Origin: Schistosoma mansoni
Lineage: Eukaryota > Platyhelminthes > Trematoda > Strigeidida > Schistosomatidae
Length of the DNA: 64,000 nucleotides
Reading direction: 5' to 3'
NCBI RefSeq assembly: GCF_000237925.1
Contig: NC_031498.1
Coordinates: 20,810,422-20,874,421 of the forward strand
Shown: positions 47,838-58,700 of the stretch, one piece after another
Layout of the letters: each line of letters begins with the position of its first letter
Position numbering within the stretch: the first letter of the stretch is position 1
Notes under the pieces: generated by a model
Seen by the model: the letters and a program-made list of their open reading frames with translations, nothing else
What the model was told of the DNA's origin: nothing
Database searches by the model: none
Position numbers and translations under genes: made by a program

Positions 47838-49680
47838 GTGGATTACCCCTTCGACGTATTAATGTACTATGCCCGCTTTGAAGACCGTATAAAACAAAGG
47901 ACGTTTTTCCGGAAATATATTAGTCAGAATGAGTGCAGAGAAGATAGCCAGACAACAAACCTAATTAAGACAGGCAGTGGATTTCAAATGATAGAGATTA
48001 TCGTGAAAAGGCAGAGGCTATAGCAAACTATTTTCGGACAGCTCTCACCCGGGAGCCTCTTCTGGACGAAGAACTAGACCAGAAAACAAGGTCATTAAAC
48101 CGTCTACTTACTATGGACTTCGATTGAGACTATGTAATTAAGGCTCTCATCAATTTAGATGCGGAAAAGTCAACAAGACCGGGTGAAACTTCACCCTAAA
48201 ATCTTGGGACTATTTTTTGAATATATTGCAGCCTCACTGACTGTGATATTCAATATGTCACTCGACTACGATGTGTTACCTACAGACTGGAAAAATGCAA
48301 TCATCAATCCCATACCTAAAGCAGGATGAAGGCAATTTCCGCCGAACTACAGACCTGTCAGCCTCACCAGCGTCGTAGTTAAAATACTGAAAAGAATAAT
48401 CAGAAAGACCGTAATGACATTCGTAGAAAACAACATCTTGTTAAACAACCCACAATATTGTTTCAGAGAAAGGTTATCTTGCACAACAAATCTTATAGTA
48501 AGAGAGGAATGGATAAGGCTCTTGACAGTGGAAAATTAGTGGATGTTGTCTATATATACTTCAGTAAAGCACTTGACAAAGTGACAACGAATAGACTGAC
48601 CTTGAAGCTGGAAAATCTGGACACTGACGGACCTCTCTTCAAATGGCTTAAAGATTTCGTGATAAGTCGTAGAAAGTGAGAATAGATTCTAAGTGCTTCA
48701 CCTGGAAGCCATTACATATTGGAGCACCGCGAGGCTCTATCCTAGGTCCTTTACTTTTTGTACTATATGTAAATGAACTCCCAAGTGTAGTTGAGTTCCC
48801 AATGCTATTATACGCGACGATGTAAAAGTTTGGCGGGAAATGACAGGAGATTGCGATGAATGCACACTTCAAGCAGGCTTAAATATTGTGATCAACCGGT
48901 TTAAACAATTGTTGATGCATATCGAAGCGGCACAGTATATTTACATGCACTTTGGGGAGACAAAGGTTAATAGGTACAGAATAGGGGAAGTGCTATACCC
49001 GTGGTCCGGTCTCACAAGGACCTTGGGGTGACAGTGAGTCATGACTTTATGACCACAGCCTACTGCTGTGAAGTTGCAGCTAACGTGTTTAGGGCCCTAT
49101 GGACTTTAGGATGGACATTCACCAAGTAAGATACTACCATGTTCACTATAGTTTATACAATTTTAGTGAGAACTAAGCTGGAAAACTACGTTGAGGCTAC
49201 AAACCCTTGTTTAAAAGGTGCCTGAAATATCCTAGAAAAAGTACAGAGGGCAGCTACCGTGCAGTTCCAGAACTTCTGGGTTTAACATACGAAGAGCAGT
49301 TGGAGAGCTAGACCTCTTTACTCTTTTACCGCAGGTCTGATTTTTATGTATAGTATACTAATAAAGGATTTTGTACCTGATATATCCTCTCTTTTACTTA
49401 TCATTAGATTGTGACATCTCAGACGACAGAGCAAGTGAGTAGAAAACCTAAGAACGAACAAAATATTCGTGGCATACAGGTTTTTGCATTGAATCATCAG
49501 TTCAGTGAAATTGTTATCCGAAGCAGTGGTGTCCATACCTTCAGTTGACTCGTTCAAGGGAAGACTAAACCCACGGAAGCCCACTAGAAAAGTAATAACG
49601 CAGGCCATAGACCTTCTGTCTTTACTGAACAAATCTGAATCTGCATCTGAATTGAAGATTGATGTAAATAAGAAATAAGC
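47838..49680 (+). mobile_element. Degenerate CR1-like LINE (RT domain)
   Basis: Broken plus-strand frames follow the RT order of a CR1-like LINE. They include LTREPLLDEELDQKTRSLNR, SGKLVDVVYIYFSKALDK (48,525-48,590), GAPRGSILGPLLFVLYVNEL (48,720-48,780), a YADD remnant at about 48,812 and MHFGETKVNRYRIGEV (48,945-48,990). It ends about 90 nt before the receptor ectodomain exon and may have displaced upstream exon sequence. Confidence 0.82.
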
Positions 49681-49767
49681 GGTTACAATGGTTTGGTTTG
49701 CTACGGTAGTTGTTAAACTCCATCTATAATGATAATTATATCCCAACGTGCACATTTGCATGCGTAA

Positions 49768-50092
49768 ATGGAATGCCATTGTACACCATCAGCATCTAAC
49801 TGTGGGGAGAATCGAAGAAAAAAGTGCGACCGTGATGTCTCTCACTGTTTATTGTCACTCCGATGGCAAAATGAATCTAATAAGCACATTGAACACATCC
49901 AAGATTGCTGGCATTGGTCCCCGGATGTAAATTCAGCACTTTGTGTGATTGCATTCTAGGATCCTGATTGTCCTAAGGAGCCAGGACTGTGTTATCTTTT
50001 ATCTGAATCAAAAGAAGGGTTTACCAATTGTTGTTGCAAAGGTCCTCTTTGCAATGGTGTAGATAATAACACCATAATATCGCCGCCTCCCA
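49768..50092 (+). CDS. ACVR2: Type II activin/TGF-beta receptor, ectodomain exons
   Basis: Two exons, about 49,768-49,926 and 49,960-50,092, are separated by a 33-nt GT/AG intron containing an in-frame TAG. Together they encode the cysteine-rich three-finger ligand-binding domain of type II activin receptors: ECHCTPSASNC, KKCDRDVSHCLLSLRW, IQDCWHWSPD, then DPDCPKEPGLC and the closing CCCKGPLCNG. The second exon ends in phase 1 at CCCA/GTGAGT. The true 5' boundary is unresolved: a TAA lies directly before ATG 49,768, no AG acceptor is nearby, and the signal peptide required for a surface receptor is not encoded here. An upstream exon or a displaced segment is therefore expected. The receptor binds activin/BMP-type ligands and phosphorylates a type I partner. 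Confidence 0.88.
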
Positions 50093-50211
50093 GTGAGTCT
50101 AAAAAATATTTTATCACTTGATGGTTAACACTATTTTATGCACAGTAGTAGGGAAGTACGTAGGCATTACTTTACTAAGTTGTCATTTATCTTCCTTGAA
50201 AATGCCCATTA

Positions 50212-50226
50212 TATATATATATATAA
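50212..50226 (+). repeat. (AT)n microsatellite
   Basis: A short uninterrupted AT run in the receptor gene. Confidence 0.8.
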
Positions 50227-50667
50227 TCTGGTTATGTTAGTATACATGAATTCTTGGAGGAATTGATTGACATTAAAACTACAGCTTCAAATCTAGCACT
50301 TTATAACTGCTGTTACGTTGACAAAAATTAGTTTCCAGTCTTCAGTAGTAAGGATAGGAAGTCGGTCGACCTGTATTAATCCTTGCAATTTGTAGCGCTG
50401 TGGGAATCCTCTCTTGTTTTGAATATATCAACAGAAGCTGCTGGTAGTTTGTGTTCTGGTAGAGAATTCCAGTAATCTACCACGCGGTAAGAGAAACGGA
50501 ACTCCTAACGTGAACAATTTGATCTCAGTCTTTGAATTTTCTTGAAATGACTTCTTAGATGATCATCCCTATATGGTAGGATAAGATAAGACATTAATAC
50601 CAAGGTCATCGTTCAATATAAGATAACCCAATATTATATCACCCCGTAATCTGCGGTAGTGTAACTT

Positions 50668-51205
50668 TTTATTTCTTTATTTGATCACATAAACAATCCG
50701 TACAAAGGAGCACCAAATACGTATACGCCACACAATAACAGTGGGACCAGTAGTATTTATCATTGATTTGTGTGAGGGCTGTGATACTGCCCGGTTGCCC
50801 AAACCGAAGCAGCTGGTTTTCTTAGGCCACACCCCGAGCCTTTGACCTAAGGGTCTAATGCACAAGGCAGTGGAGCAACGTAAAGAGACGCAGTCCCATC
50901 GTAACTGGCGACTAACAATAAGTTCATACACCATTTGCTCCTTCAGAGTACTGGACCCATGTTCACCATTAGATTGAAATGAGGGTTTTTCAATTCCCCT
51001 ATGTGGATCCTCCATATCCACCAACCTGGTTAAAGCGCCGGACATTCTCTTTTCGTCCTCTCAATTCCATAAATAACACCCTCACCACAAGAAGGCAGTG
51101 AGTTGGATTTCCCTGGTAGTGGTTGTATACTCGTGGACATGTGAGCATTTCAAGAGGGAGAGTGGACTTTCATCACTCCCGACAGTACCAGGGCATTTGG
51201 GGGGA
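50668..51205 (-). repeat. ~520-bp interspersed repeat (subfamily with insertion)
   Basis: Minus-strand copy. It carries an extra segment, ACAATAACAGTGGGACCAG (about 50,733-50,762), also found in the copy at 60,083 and absent from the others. Its 5' end (51,138-51,205) is included in the left arm of the large inverted repeat. Confidence 0.88.
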
Positions 51206-52711
51206 TGAGTTAAGGTGTCTTAGTCTGTTTTCATAGGAAAGGCCAGAGAGACCTTTCACCATTTTAGTTCTTCGCCGTTAAATTCGTCCTGACTGTATCG
51301 ACCACATATTCACTATTCGTCAGGTTTTAGAACACAGGCATGCTTATCGGCGTCCGACAATGATAGTTTTTCTTGACTTAAAAGCAGCATTTGACTCTGT
51401 AGACCGAGAGGTTCTGTGGCACTCTGTCACTGTAAGGTGAACCTCAGAAGTACATAAACTATGTGAAGGCTCTTTACTCGAACACTACCTGGAGAGTCAG
51501 AACTTATGGAGAACTGTCATCTGATTTTACAACCTCAAGTGGTGTCCGAAAAGGCTGTTCATTATCTCCATTTTGGTTTAGTTTTATCACAGACCTACTG
51601 CTGGAAATAAAATTCTCGTCAACTGGACTTTCAGGAATTGATCTCCCTTCAGGAGATCCATTTATCGACTTCGAATATGTAGATGACGTAGTCCTGTTCG
51701 GTAAAGACGCTGATAAAATGTAGTCTTTTGGTAGCACTGAGCAACAATGCCAGGATGCTGGAAATGAGTTCCTACCCCTCTAATTGCAAATTGTTGCTTC
51801 AGGACTGGCCTGTATCAACAACTGAACCAAGGATAGAGTGAATTAGTCGAAGGCGTCGACAACTCCACTTATCTTGGAAGTCTGGTCAGCCCTAATGGGT
51901 TGGTGCCTGACGAAATCTCTGCATGGATTCAAAAAGCCCGTTTGGCTTTTACCAATTTACATGGCTTATGGCGAAAGCAAGATATCCGTCTATCAACTAA
52001 GGGACGAGTATACTGCGCAGCAGTTCGCTCTGTTCTACTTCAGGGCTACGAAACGTGGCCATTAAGAGTAGAAGATACTCGTAAGTTACTAGTATTTGAT
52101 CACAGATGTCTTAGAAATATTGCTCGCATCTTCTGGGATAACCGAGTAAGTAATAGCGAGGTTAGACACAGGGTATTAGGGAATGATGGTAAATCAGTTG
52201 CTGAGGTTGTGAACCTACATCGACTGAGATGGTTGGGCAACCTATTAGGCATGCCCAACCACCGATTATCATAGCGCGCAGTGCTAACTAGTGTTGGAGA
52301 CGGATGAAAGAAATTTAGGAGTGGCCGAATCAAAACGTGGCATCAGTGCTTGAAGTCACTAACTTCTGATATGAGCCATGTTGGTAGATGCAGACTGGTT
52401 GGGGTCCGCGCGACTACCGTAACCAATGGTTGGAGACTCTGGGTGACGGCTCAGAATCAATCACAATGGCTTAGGTGTACACACTCTTTGTTTTCCCTTA
52501 AACTGTGAAGTTAAAATTACTTTATACCTTTCTTTCTATGAACTAATTCTTTTTTCCTGTATTATATCCTTATATGCAATCTTTCTTTTGTATATTACTA
52601 CCATTGAAGTATCCGCTTCTATTAGTTTGGTGTTCATCTTGTTGTGCTAATGAGGAGTGGCAACTTGGACCGATGCATATATGTGCCTAGTCCTACATTG
52701 TAGCTGACTGA
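51138..52711 (+). repeat. Left arm of long inverted repeat (RTE LINE fragment plus repeat end)
   Basis: Matches 54,705-56,282 in reverse complement along its whole length with only scattered differences. The arm holds 68 nt of the ~520-bp repeat and then a 5'-truncated RTE/SR2-like LINE on the plus strand. LINE words are FLDLKAAFDSVDREVLWHSV, SGVRKGCSLSPFW, DFEYVDDVVLFGKDADKM and KGRVYCAAVRSVLL, followed by the 3' tail to CTGACTGA. Stops inside the RT (the TGA at about 51,439 and the TAG at 51,721) are shared with the right arm. Confidence 0.93.
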
Positions 52712-53223
52712 ATGAAACACTACTTTATGCTACGCCGAATCGATGGTCCCATTTGGTTACCCTTCACTTCCAGCAAAACGAGCCTCAACCTACCTATCTT
52801 TTTCACGTCAAATTCGGTCGAGCACAATTATCCTTCTTTATGTTTAAATCCACATATGTCAATAAACTTTATTGAATCATTTGTCTTTAATTAACTAAAA
52901 CTTTGCACTGAACAATATTTATTTAGACGCTATACCACGCGCTATAAATGATAAGGTGTGTATATACGAATACTCTCAACAGACCCACAGTGTGGGCTAC
53001 CGGGAAGCGATAACCGCCCTCATATCTCTAACAACACTCAAGGCCACTGACTAACTCTCAACAGACTGATGTTGTTTTATTTCAATAGTTGTTTCAATCA
53101 TATAACAAAAACAGTATACACATGTCCTGCGAACATAATATTTGGTGGGAAAATGCAATCAACATGGAACGACAACCTAACACAAGAATAAATATACTAA
53201 AGAATCTTGTGAATAAAACTAAC
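52712..53223. other. Spacer of the inverted repeat, with a small RTE 5' fragment
   Basis: About 52,980-53,050 resembles the RTE 5' region (CAGTGTGGGCTACCGGGAAG, CGCCCTCATATCTCTAACAA). The rest is unassigned. Confidence 0.45.
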
Positions 53224-53708
53224 CTCAATACATTCATTAGATAACCATCGAAGACCCGTTATTGGATGTTTAGAAAGACTGTTCATTCCAAAGTACTCAT
53301 TTTGAGCAACTGACTTATTTGAAATATTATCTTTGACTGTATGACCACGTGTACACACAGAAAAACAATGCAAAGGATTAAACAAGTCAGACAATTTTCC
53401 GCAGTGTGTACAAGTTTTATGCTTCCATGAGAACCGCATGCTCTTTACAAGATGAACTATGAAATTCAGAATACCTACCTGTTTTAGACGACAGACACGA
53501 TATCGAGGCAAAAATAGAGCAAAAACGGAGAATATCAAGATTAAAAACAAACCAATAATTATCGGGGCTGTGATTATTAGAGTAAGGAAGCTATCCGTAT
53601 GTTGCATATCAAAACTTTGACTTGGTAGTGGAGTGTTTCCGAGTGGTCTTGAGTTCTGGATAAAAAAGGGATCTAACCCTGTCATTACCAAGGATCTGTT
53701 GACTTGAG
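53224..53708 (-). CDS. ACVR2: Receptor transmembrane/juxtamembrane exon, on the wrong strand
   Basis: An open minus-strand exon bounded by a 3' splice site (TTTTTATTTAG/CT, exon start 53,708) and a donor (GAG/GTTAGT, exon end 53,224). It begins with two bases completing a phase-1 codon and ends in phase 0. It carries a single strong membrane helix (about FLTLIITAPIIIGLF and the following 12 residues), then a basic Arg/Lys stretch and a Cys-containing juxtamembrane region. A possible 36-nt intron, also open in frame, lies at CGTCTAAAACAG/GTAGGT. The plus-strand receptor gene lacks exactly such an exon between 50,092 (phase 1) and 59,172 (phase 0), so I infer this is its missing exon inverted. 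An unrelated minus-strand membrane protein is the alternative. Confidence 0.72.
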
Positions 53709-54159
53709 CTAAATAAAAATAGTAAGGATAATAAATGTCATTCGCTCGGAAGCAAACATAAAGGTTTCATTTTATGAGCGTAAAATATATAAACCACTTA
53801 ATAATTTCTTGACCGCTTCGGGACACAATGAGTTATCATAAGAATCGAGCAGCTAAAAACGAGATCAATTTAAGGATGAGTAGTATTTGTGATAAGTTAT
53901 CTACTACGTTTGACTTTAACAGAAAACGTGGTCGTAGTAGAATTCTAGGATGAAGAATGAGCATTTCTATGACACACATACCAAGAAACAAGGAAACGTT
54001 TCAGAATTTGACCTGAGATAAGTATGGAGACGGTCAACTAGTTGCATTCTTAAACATAGAACACAGTGAACTAACGTTCATCAAGACTTCACGATCACAC
54101 ATTGAGTTTTTTGTATTGTTCACGCTCAAAAATATTCCAAGGTGAAGCTTCAGTATGCT
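53709..54159. other. Spacer of the inverted repeat, unassigned
   Basis: No gene or repeat could be assigned with confidence. It may be the upstream part of the LINE fragment that follows. Confidence 0.35.
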
Positions 54160-54704
54160 TATGGTGAAACAACCCACTGAATCTTAACGCCAAACTTGAA
54201 ATAGCCCCCTAACACCAAGACGCGATCGCAAAAAATTCAATCGTTTCATACTAGTTCGGTACAAAGACACAACCGGATCGATGATTTTTGGAATTTCATT
54301 ACATTAAAGATGCTTTTGCATATAAGCAGCTGAGAATCCCAAGGCAAGCTCCAGATACTACAACAGTAGTTCACTAAAGAAGTCAAGAAACTCCCTAGAC
54401 GTAGGAAAAGGCATTAGAGCATGTATATCAAACAGGCTCGGAACTGTACGTATCCACTTATTGTAAGAGTAGGAATGCTTGCAAATCGTTGACAAGTAAG
54501 GCTAGACATTTATATAAAAAAGAATTGGTTATGGATTGTGGATATAGCCCGAAAAGTTTCTCGAATATAAAGAGACGAAGTCGGACAAGTGATAGAATCC
54601 CATCACTTATGGTACAAGAAAATCAGTTCATAGTGGCAAGAAATGATGCCGTAAAAGCTGTCTTATCAGAATATCTTGGTAAAGCTATTTCTACCGACAC
54701 TCAG
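54160..54704 (+). mobile_element. CR1-like LINE fragment cut by the inverted-repeat arm
   Basis: Plus-strand words IKRRSRTSDRIPSLMVQENQ and NDAVKAVLSEYLGKAISTD are typical of the endonuclease-RT linker of CR1-like LINEs. The frame stops being LINE-like at the exact start of the right arm (54,705). Confidence 0.65.
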
Positions 54705-56282
54705 TCAGTCAGCTACAATGTAGGACTAGGCACATATATGCATCGGTCCAAGTTGCCACTCCTCATTAGCACAACAAGATGAACACCAAACTAATAGAAG
54801 CGGATACTTCAATGGTAGTAATATACAAAAGAAAGATTGCATATAAGGATATAATACAGGAAAAAAGAATTAGTTCATAGAAAGAAAGGTATAAAGTAAT
54901 TTTAACTTCACAGTTTAAGGGAAAACAAAGAGTGTGTACACCTAAGCCATTGTGATTGATTCTGAGCCGTCACCCAGAGTCTCCAACCATTGGTTACGGT
55001 AGTCGCGCGGACCCCAACCAGTCTGCATCTACCAACATGGCTCATATCAGAAGTTAGTGACTTCAAGCACTGGTGCCACGTTTTGATTCGGCCACTCCTA
55101 AATTTCTTTCATCCGTCTCCAACACTAGTTAGCACTGCGCGCTATGATAATCGGTGGTTGGGCATGCCTAATAGGTTGCCCAACCATCTCAGTCGATGTA
55201 GGTTCACAACCTCAGCAACTGATTTACCATCATTCCCTAATACCCTGTGTCTAACCTCGCTATTACTTACTCGGTTATCCCAGCAGATGCGAGCAATATT
55301 TCTAAGACATCTGTGATCAAATACTAGTAACTTACGAGTGTCTTCTACTCTTAATGGCCACGTTTCGTAGCCCTGAAGTAGAACAGAGCGAACTGCTGCG
55401 CAGTATACTCGTCCCTTAGTTGATAGACGGATATCTTGCTTTCGCCATAAGCCATGTAAATTGGTAAAAGCCAAACGGGCTTTTTGAATCCATGCAGAGA
55501 TTTCGTCAGGCACCAACCCATTAGGGCTGACCAGACTTCCAAGATAAGTGGAGTTGTCGACGCCTTCGACTAATTCACTCTATCCTTGGTTCAGTTGTTG
55601 ATACAGGCCAGTCCTGAAGCAACAATTTGCAATTAGAGGGGTAGGAACTCATTTCCAGCATCCTGGCATTGTTGCTCAGTGCTACCAAAAGACTACATTT
55701 TATCAGCGTCTTTACCGAACAGGACTACGTCATCTACATATTCGAAGTCGATAAATGGATCTCCTGAAGGGAGATCAATTCCTGAAAGTCCAGTTGACGA
55801 GAATTTTATTTCCAGCAGTAGGTCTCCGCCCCAAAACTAAACCAAAATGGAGATAATGAACAGCCTTTTCGGACACCACTTGAGGTTGTAAAATCAGATG
55901 ACAGTTCTCCATAAGTTCTGACTCTCCAGGTAGTGTTCGAGTAAAGAGCCTTCACATAGTTTATGTACTTCTGAGGTTCACCTTACAGTGACAGAGTGCC
56001 ACAGAACCTCTCGGTCTACAGAGTCAAATGCTGCTTTTAAGTCAAGAAAAACTATCATTGTCGGACGCCGATAAGCATGCCTGTGTTCTAAAACCTGACG
56101 AATAGTGAATATGTGGTCGATACAGTCAGGACGAATTTAACGGCGAAGAACTAAAATGGTGAAAGGTCTCTCTGGCCTTTCCTATGAAAACAGACTAAGA
56201 CACCTTAACTCATCCCCCCAAATGCCCTGGTACTGTCGGGAGTGATGAAAGTCCACTCTCCCTCTTGAATTGTTCTCACATG
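54705..56282 (-). repeat. Right arm of long inverted repeat (RTE LINE fragment plus repeat end)
   Basis: Reverse-complement partner of 51,138-52,711: the same RTE fragment with the same 5' truncation, the same internal stops and the same join to the start of the ~520-bp repeat (56,213-56,282). Differences include a Cys codon for the Phe codon in ARIFWDN, a single-base change in CACTGGTGCC, and a short insertion near 55,827. The arms are therefore close but not identical. Confidence 0.93.
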
Positions 56283-56283
56283 A

Positions 56284-58700
56284 TTGAAGAGAAACTCACA
56301 TTGTCGGACACTGGTATGCATGTTTTCTCTCTAAAATCTGACGAATTGTGAATCTGTGGTCGATCCAGCTAAAATCAGGATTGAAGCTAGCCTGATTTTC
56401 TCTTGTTTACAGTTCACGCGTCTTTCTTAGGCGTCCGGTAATTTTTGAGGCTAATATTTTAGATGTTATATCAGTTAAACTAAACCCTCAATGGTTATCA
56501 CAGGATGATTTTGAACCCTTTTATATTGGGACAACCAGTGAGATGGGATACATTCAGTTCTTAAATTTTACCTAAAATATTAGTTAGCCTAATCGGTAAA
56601 ACTGAACCACCATCCTTAAAGACCTCTGTACCAGCTGCTTTTTCTCGTTTCAGATTAGCTATAACCTCTGGATCTTCAATTAGAGTCGGGGGCCCACTTC
56701 AATGTTCCTTTCAGGCTGTTTGGGAATGGTGGGTATTTGTAGAGTAGCTCAAGGCCAGCTAAACTTTTCTCTAAAGTGTTCCGCCCATTGTTCTAAACGT
56801 CTGGGCTGAGAGCAGATAAGAGTGTTTTCTTTTTCCGAGGTCGTCTCACTTTCACTTGACTTCCTAATTTCTGTTTCTTTTATTAGTCTGAAGAGTTGTC
56901 TGGTGTTGCCTACAGTCGCCGCCTTTTCCACCCCTTTTGCTTTCGTTGTTCATCACTACTCACGGTCGTTCCGTAGACTTTTGGTTAACCTAAATCTGAT
57001 TTGCTTTCGCTCTTCATCGTGTCCGTAGCCTGATGGGATAAGTTTACGGAAGTTTATCAGTGCAATAGATATTTCAGAAATCCACTGGTTTTTCGTAACC
57101 CTTTGGTTCAAATCACTAATAGATGTCGCTGCTGTTTCCACTGCTGTTTGTATATCTTTGCAAGCAACATCTGGGTCAGCCTCGTTTTCAGAACTACCTA
57201 AGTGTGACATCAGTCGTTCCTGGAATCTACTTTTGGTTTTCTCGTCACTGATTTCAACTGTGATGGGTCTTCTTCATGTGGTTTTTCTGCGTCCAGTGAG
57301 GTGTAGGCAAATGCTTGCTCGTATTAGGGCATGATCAGAGTTTAAACATGTATTCCAGTACGAGCGACAATGTTCTATCGAGCCTCTCCAACGATGACTG
57401 ATGGCAATAAGGTCTATTTGAGTCCATCGTTGGTTTGATTCAGGGGGTTGCCTTGTTAGACGTCTTCTTATGCTTTAAGTTAGTACTTGCTAAAAATAAA
57501 CAATTGTCTGAGAACAGTTGCAACAGATGGTCATCATTATCTGTTCTCTGAGCCGAGGTAGCGAAATACCCACCTAAATGTCTCTGTTTGATATAAGCTA
57601 CCTACTTGGTTATTGAAGTCACCCACTACGAGTACTATGTTTGCGTGTTTCGCTTTTTAAAGTTCGGAAAACGTTTTGTAAAATTCATCTTTCACTTCAT
57701 CCGGATCGCAGCCAGTGGGGGCGTAGGCAGAAATGACGAAAATGCAATGACGTGCGTCCCTATCCTTTCGAGCTCTTATTGAGCTGTTTGGCTGAACAGC
57801 ATATAGGCGACTGCTAACAGAGATCTATTCTAAAAGTGTTTGTTCAGACCTCATACTTAGTGCTATGCCTACGCCCACCAAGGTCAAGTGATTGACCACA
57901 CTAGGATCCTGTATGCGTTTTTCAGAGACACAGCATATATCAGTGGTACGAGATTCTAGGGTCTTAGCCAATAGAACATGCTGGCCGATATGACATAGGG
58001 TACGTACGTTAAAGGCTCCGATGTGTAGTTTGGAGCGAGGTTTAAGTAGACCTGGGACAGTGTTTTGCGCACTAGAATCGTTGACCATAGTGACACTTGA
58101 GGAGGAAGTTTCGAGTCATTGGTCAAGGTAGGAGGAATAGTAAGAATTGAAGAGGGAAATTGATTATGGGTACAGGGATCTTGAGCGTTGTTAGAGGTAT
58201 GAGGGCGGTTATCAATTCCCACACTGTGTAAGGGTTCTTCTAGAGGTACCTGAGAAGGAAATTGTGTTAGAGTTGGTCTTAGTGACCTAAGAGCGTGACC
58301 GCAGTGCCCAAGGGACAACTGTTTGAAGCCAGTCACACACGACTTTTTTGTGTTAGCTCATTACTTTTTGAGGCCTTATCGCTGGAGACGGAGATCCATA
58401 AGATATGGTAAGTTGTGCATTTTTAGGGTCGACCTTTCCTAACCCCATCCTTCCGTTGAGGGAAGCCAGCATCGCTATTATGTTGGATGTCTGAGGGTCA
58501 CATCTCTGTACATTCAGTAGTACGACATCGCCTTCGGACCTTGGGTTTGCTACTTTTAGTCTTACCGCTCTTCAACCGACCTATCTGACATGGTAGGACC
58601 TTGAGGAACGATTGTTCCAGCCAGTGTAGCCCGATTGGTTTATCACGATAGGCAAGCCCGACCACCACGTCAAGGTAGCAGGAACGGTCGGGTGGTGTTT
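56284..58700 (-). mobile_element. RTE/SR2-like LINE, 5' region and endonuclease (broken)
   Basis: A second RTE copy on the minus strand. The 5' untranslated region begins near 58,700, the leader frame is at 58,336-58,130 (GHCGHALRSLRPTL), and the APE-type endonuclease is at 58,088-57,825 (KLHIGAFNVRTLC, DICCVSEKRIQDPSV). Linker frames follow at 57,210-56,956 and 56,931-56,749 (ATVGNTRQLFRLIKETE, LEQWAEHFREKF). It is interrupted at 56,283/56,284, just inside the RT domain, by the right arm of the inverted repeat. Multiple frameshifts make it inactive. Confidence 0.85.

Noticed and set aside
49318-49779. 153-codon minus-strand frame overlapping the receptor ectodomain
   Set aside because: Antisense shadow of a dead LINE and of the ectodomain exon; no motif of its own.
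54489-54782. 97-codon plus-strand frame as a host gene
   Set aside because: Its sequence is the linker of a CR1-like LINE and its last part runs into the RTE tail.
55142-55542. Minus-strand 124- and 63-codon frames as genes
   Set aside because: Mirror copies of the RTE RT frames at 51,874-52,274; part of the inverted repeat.
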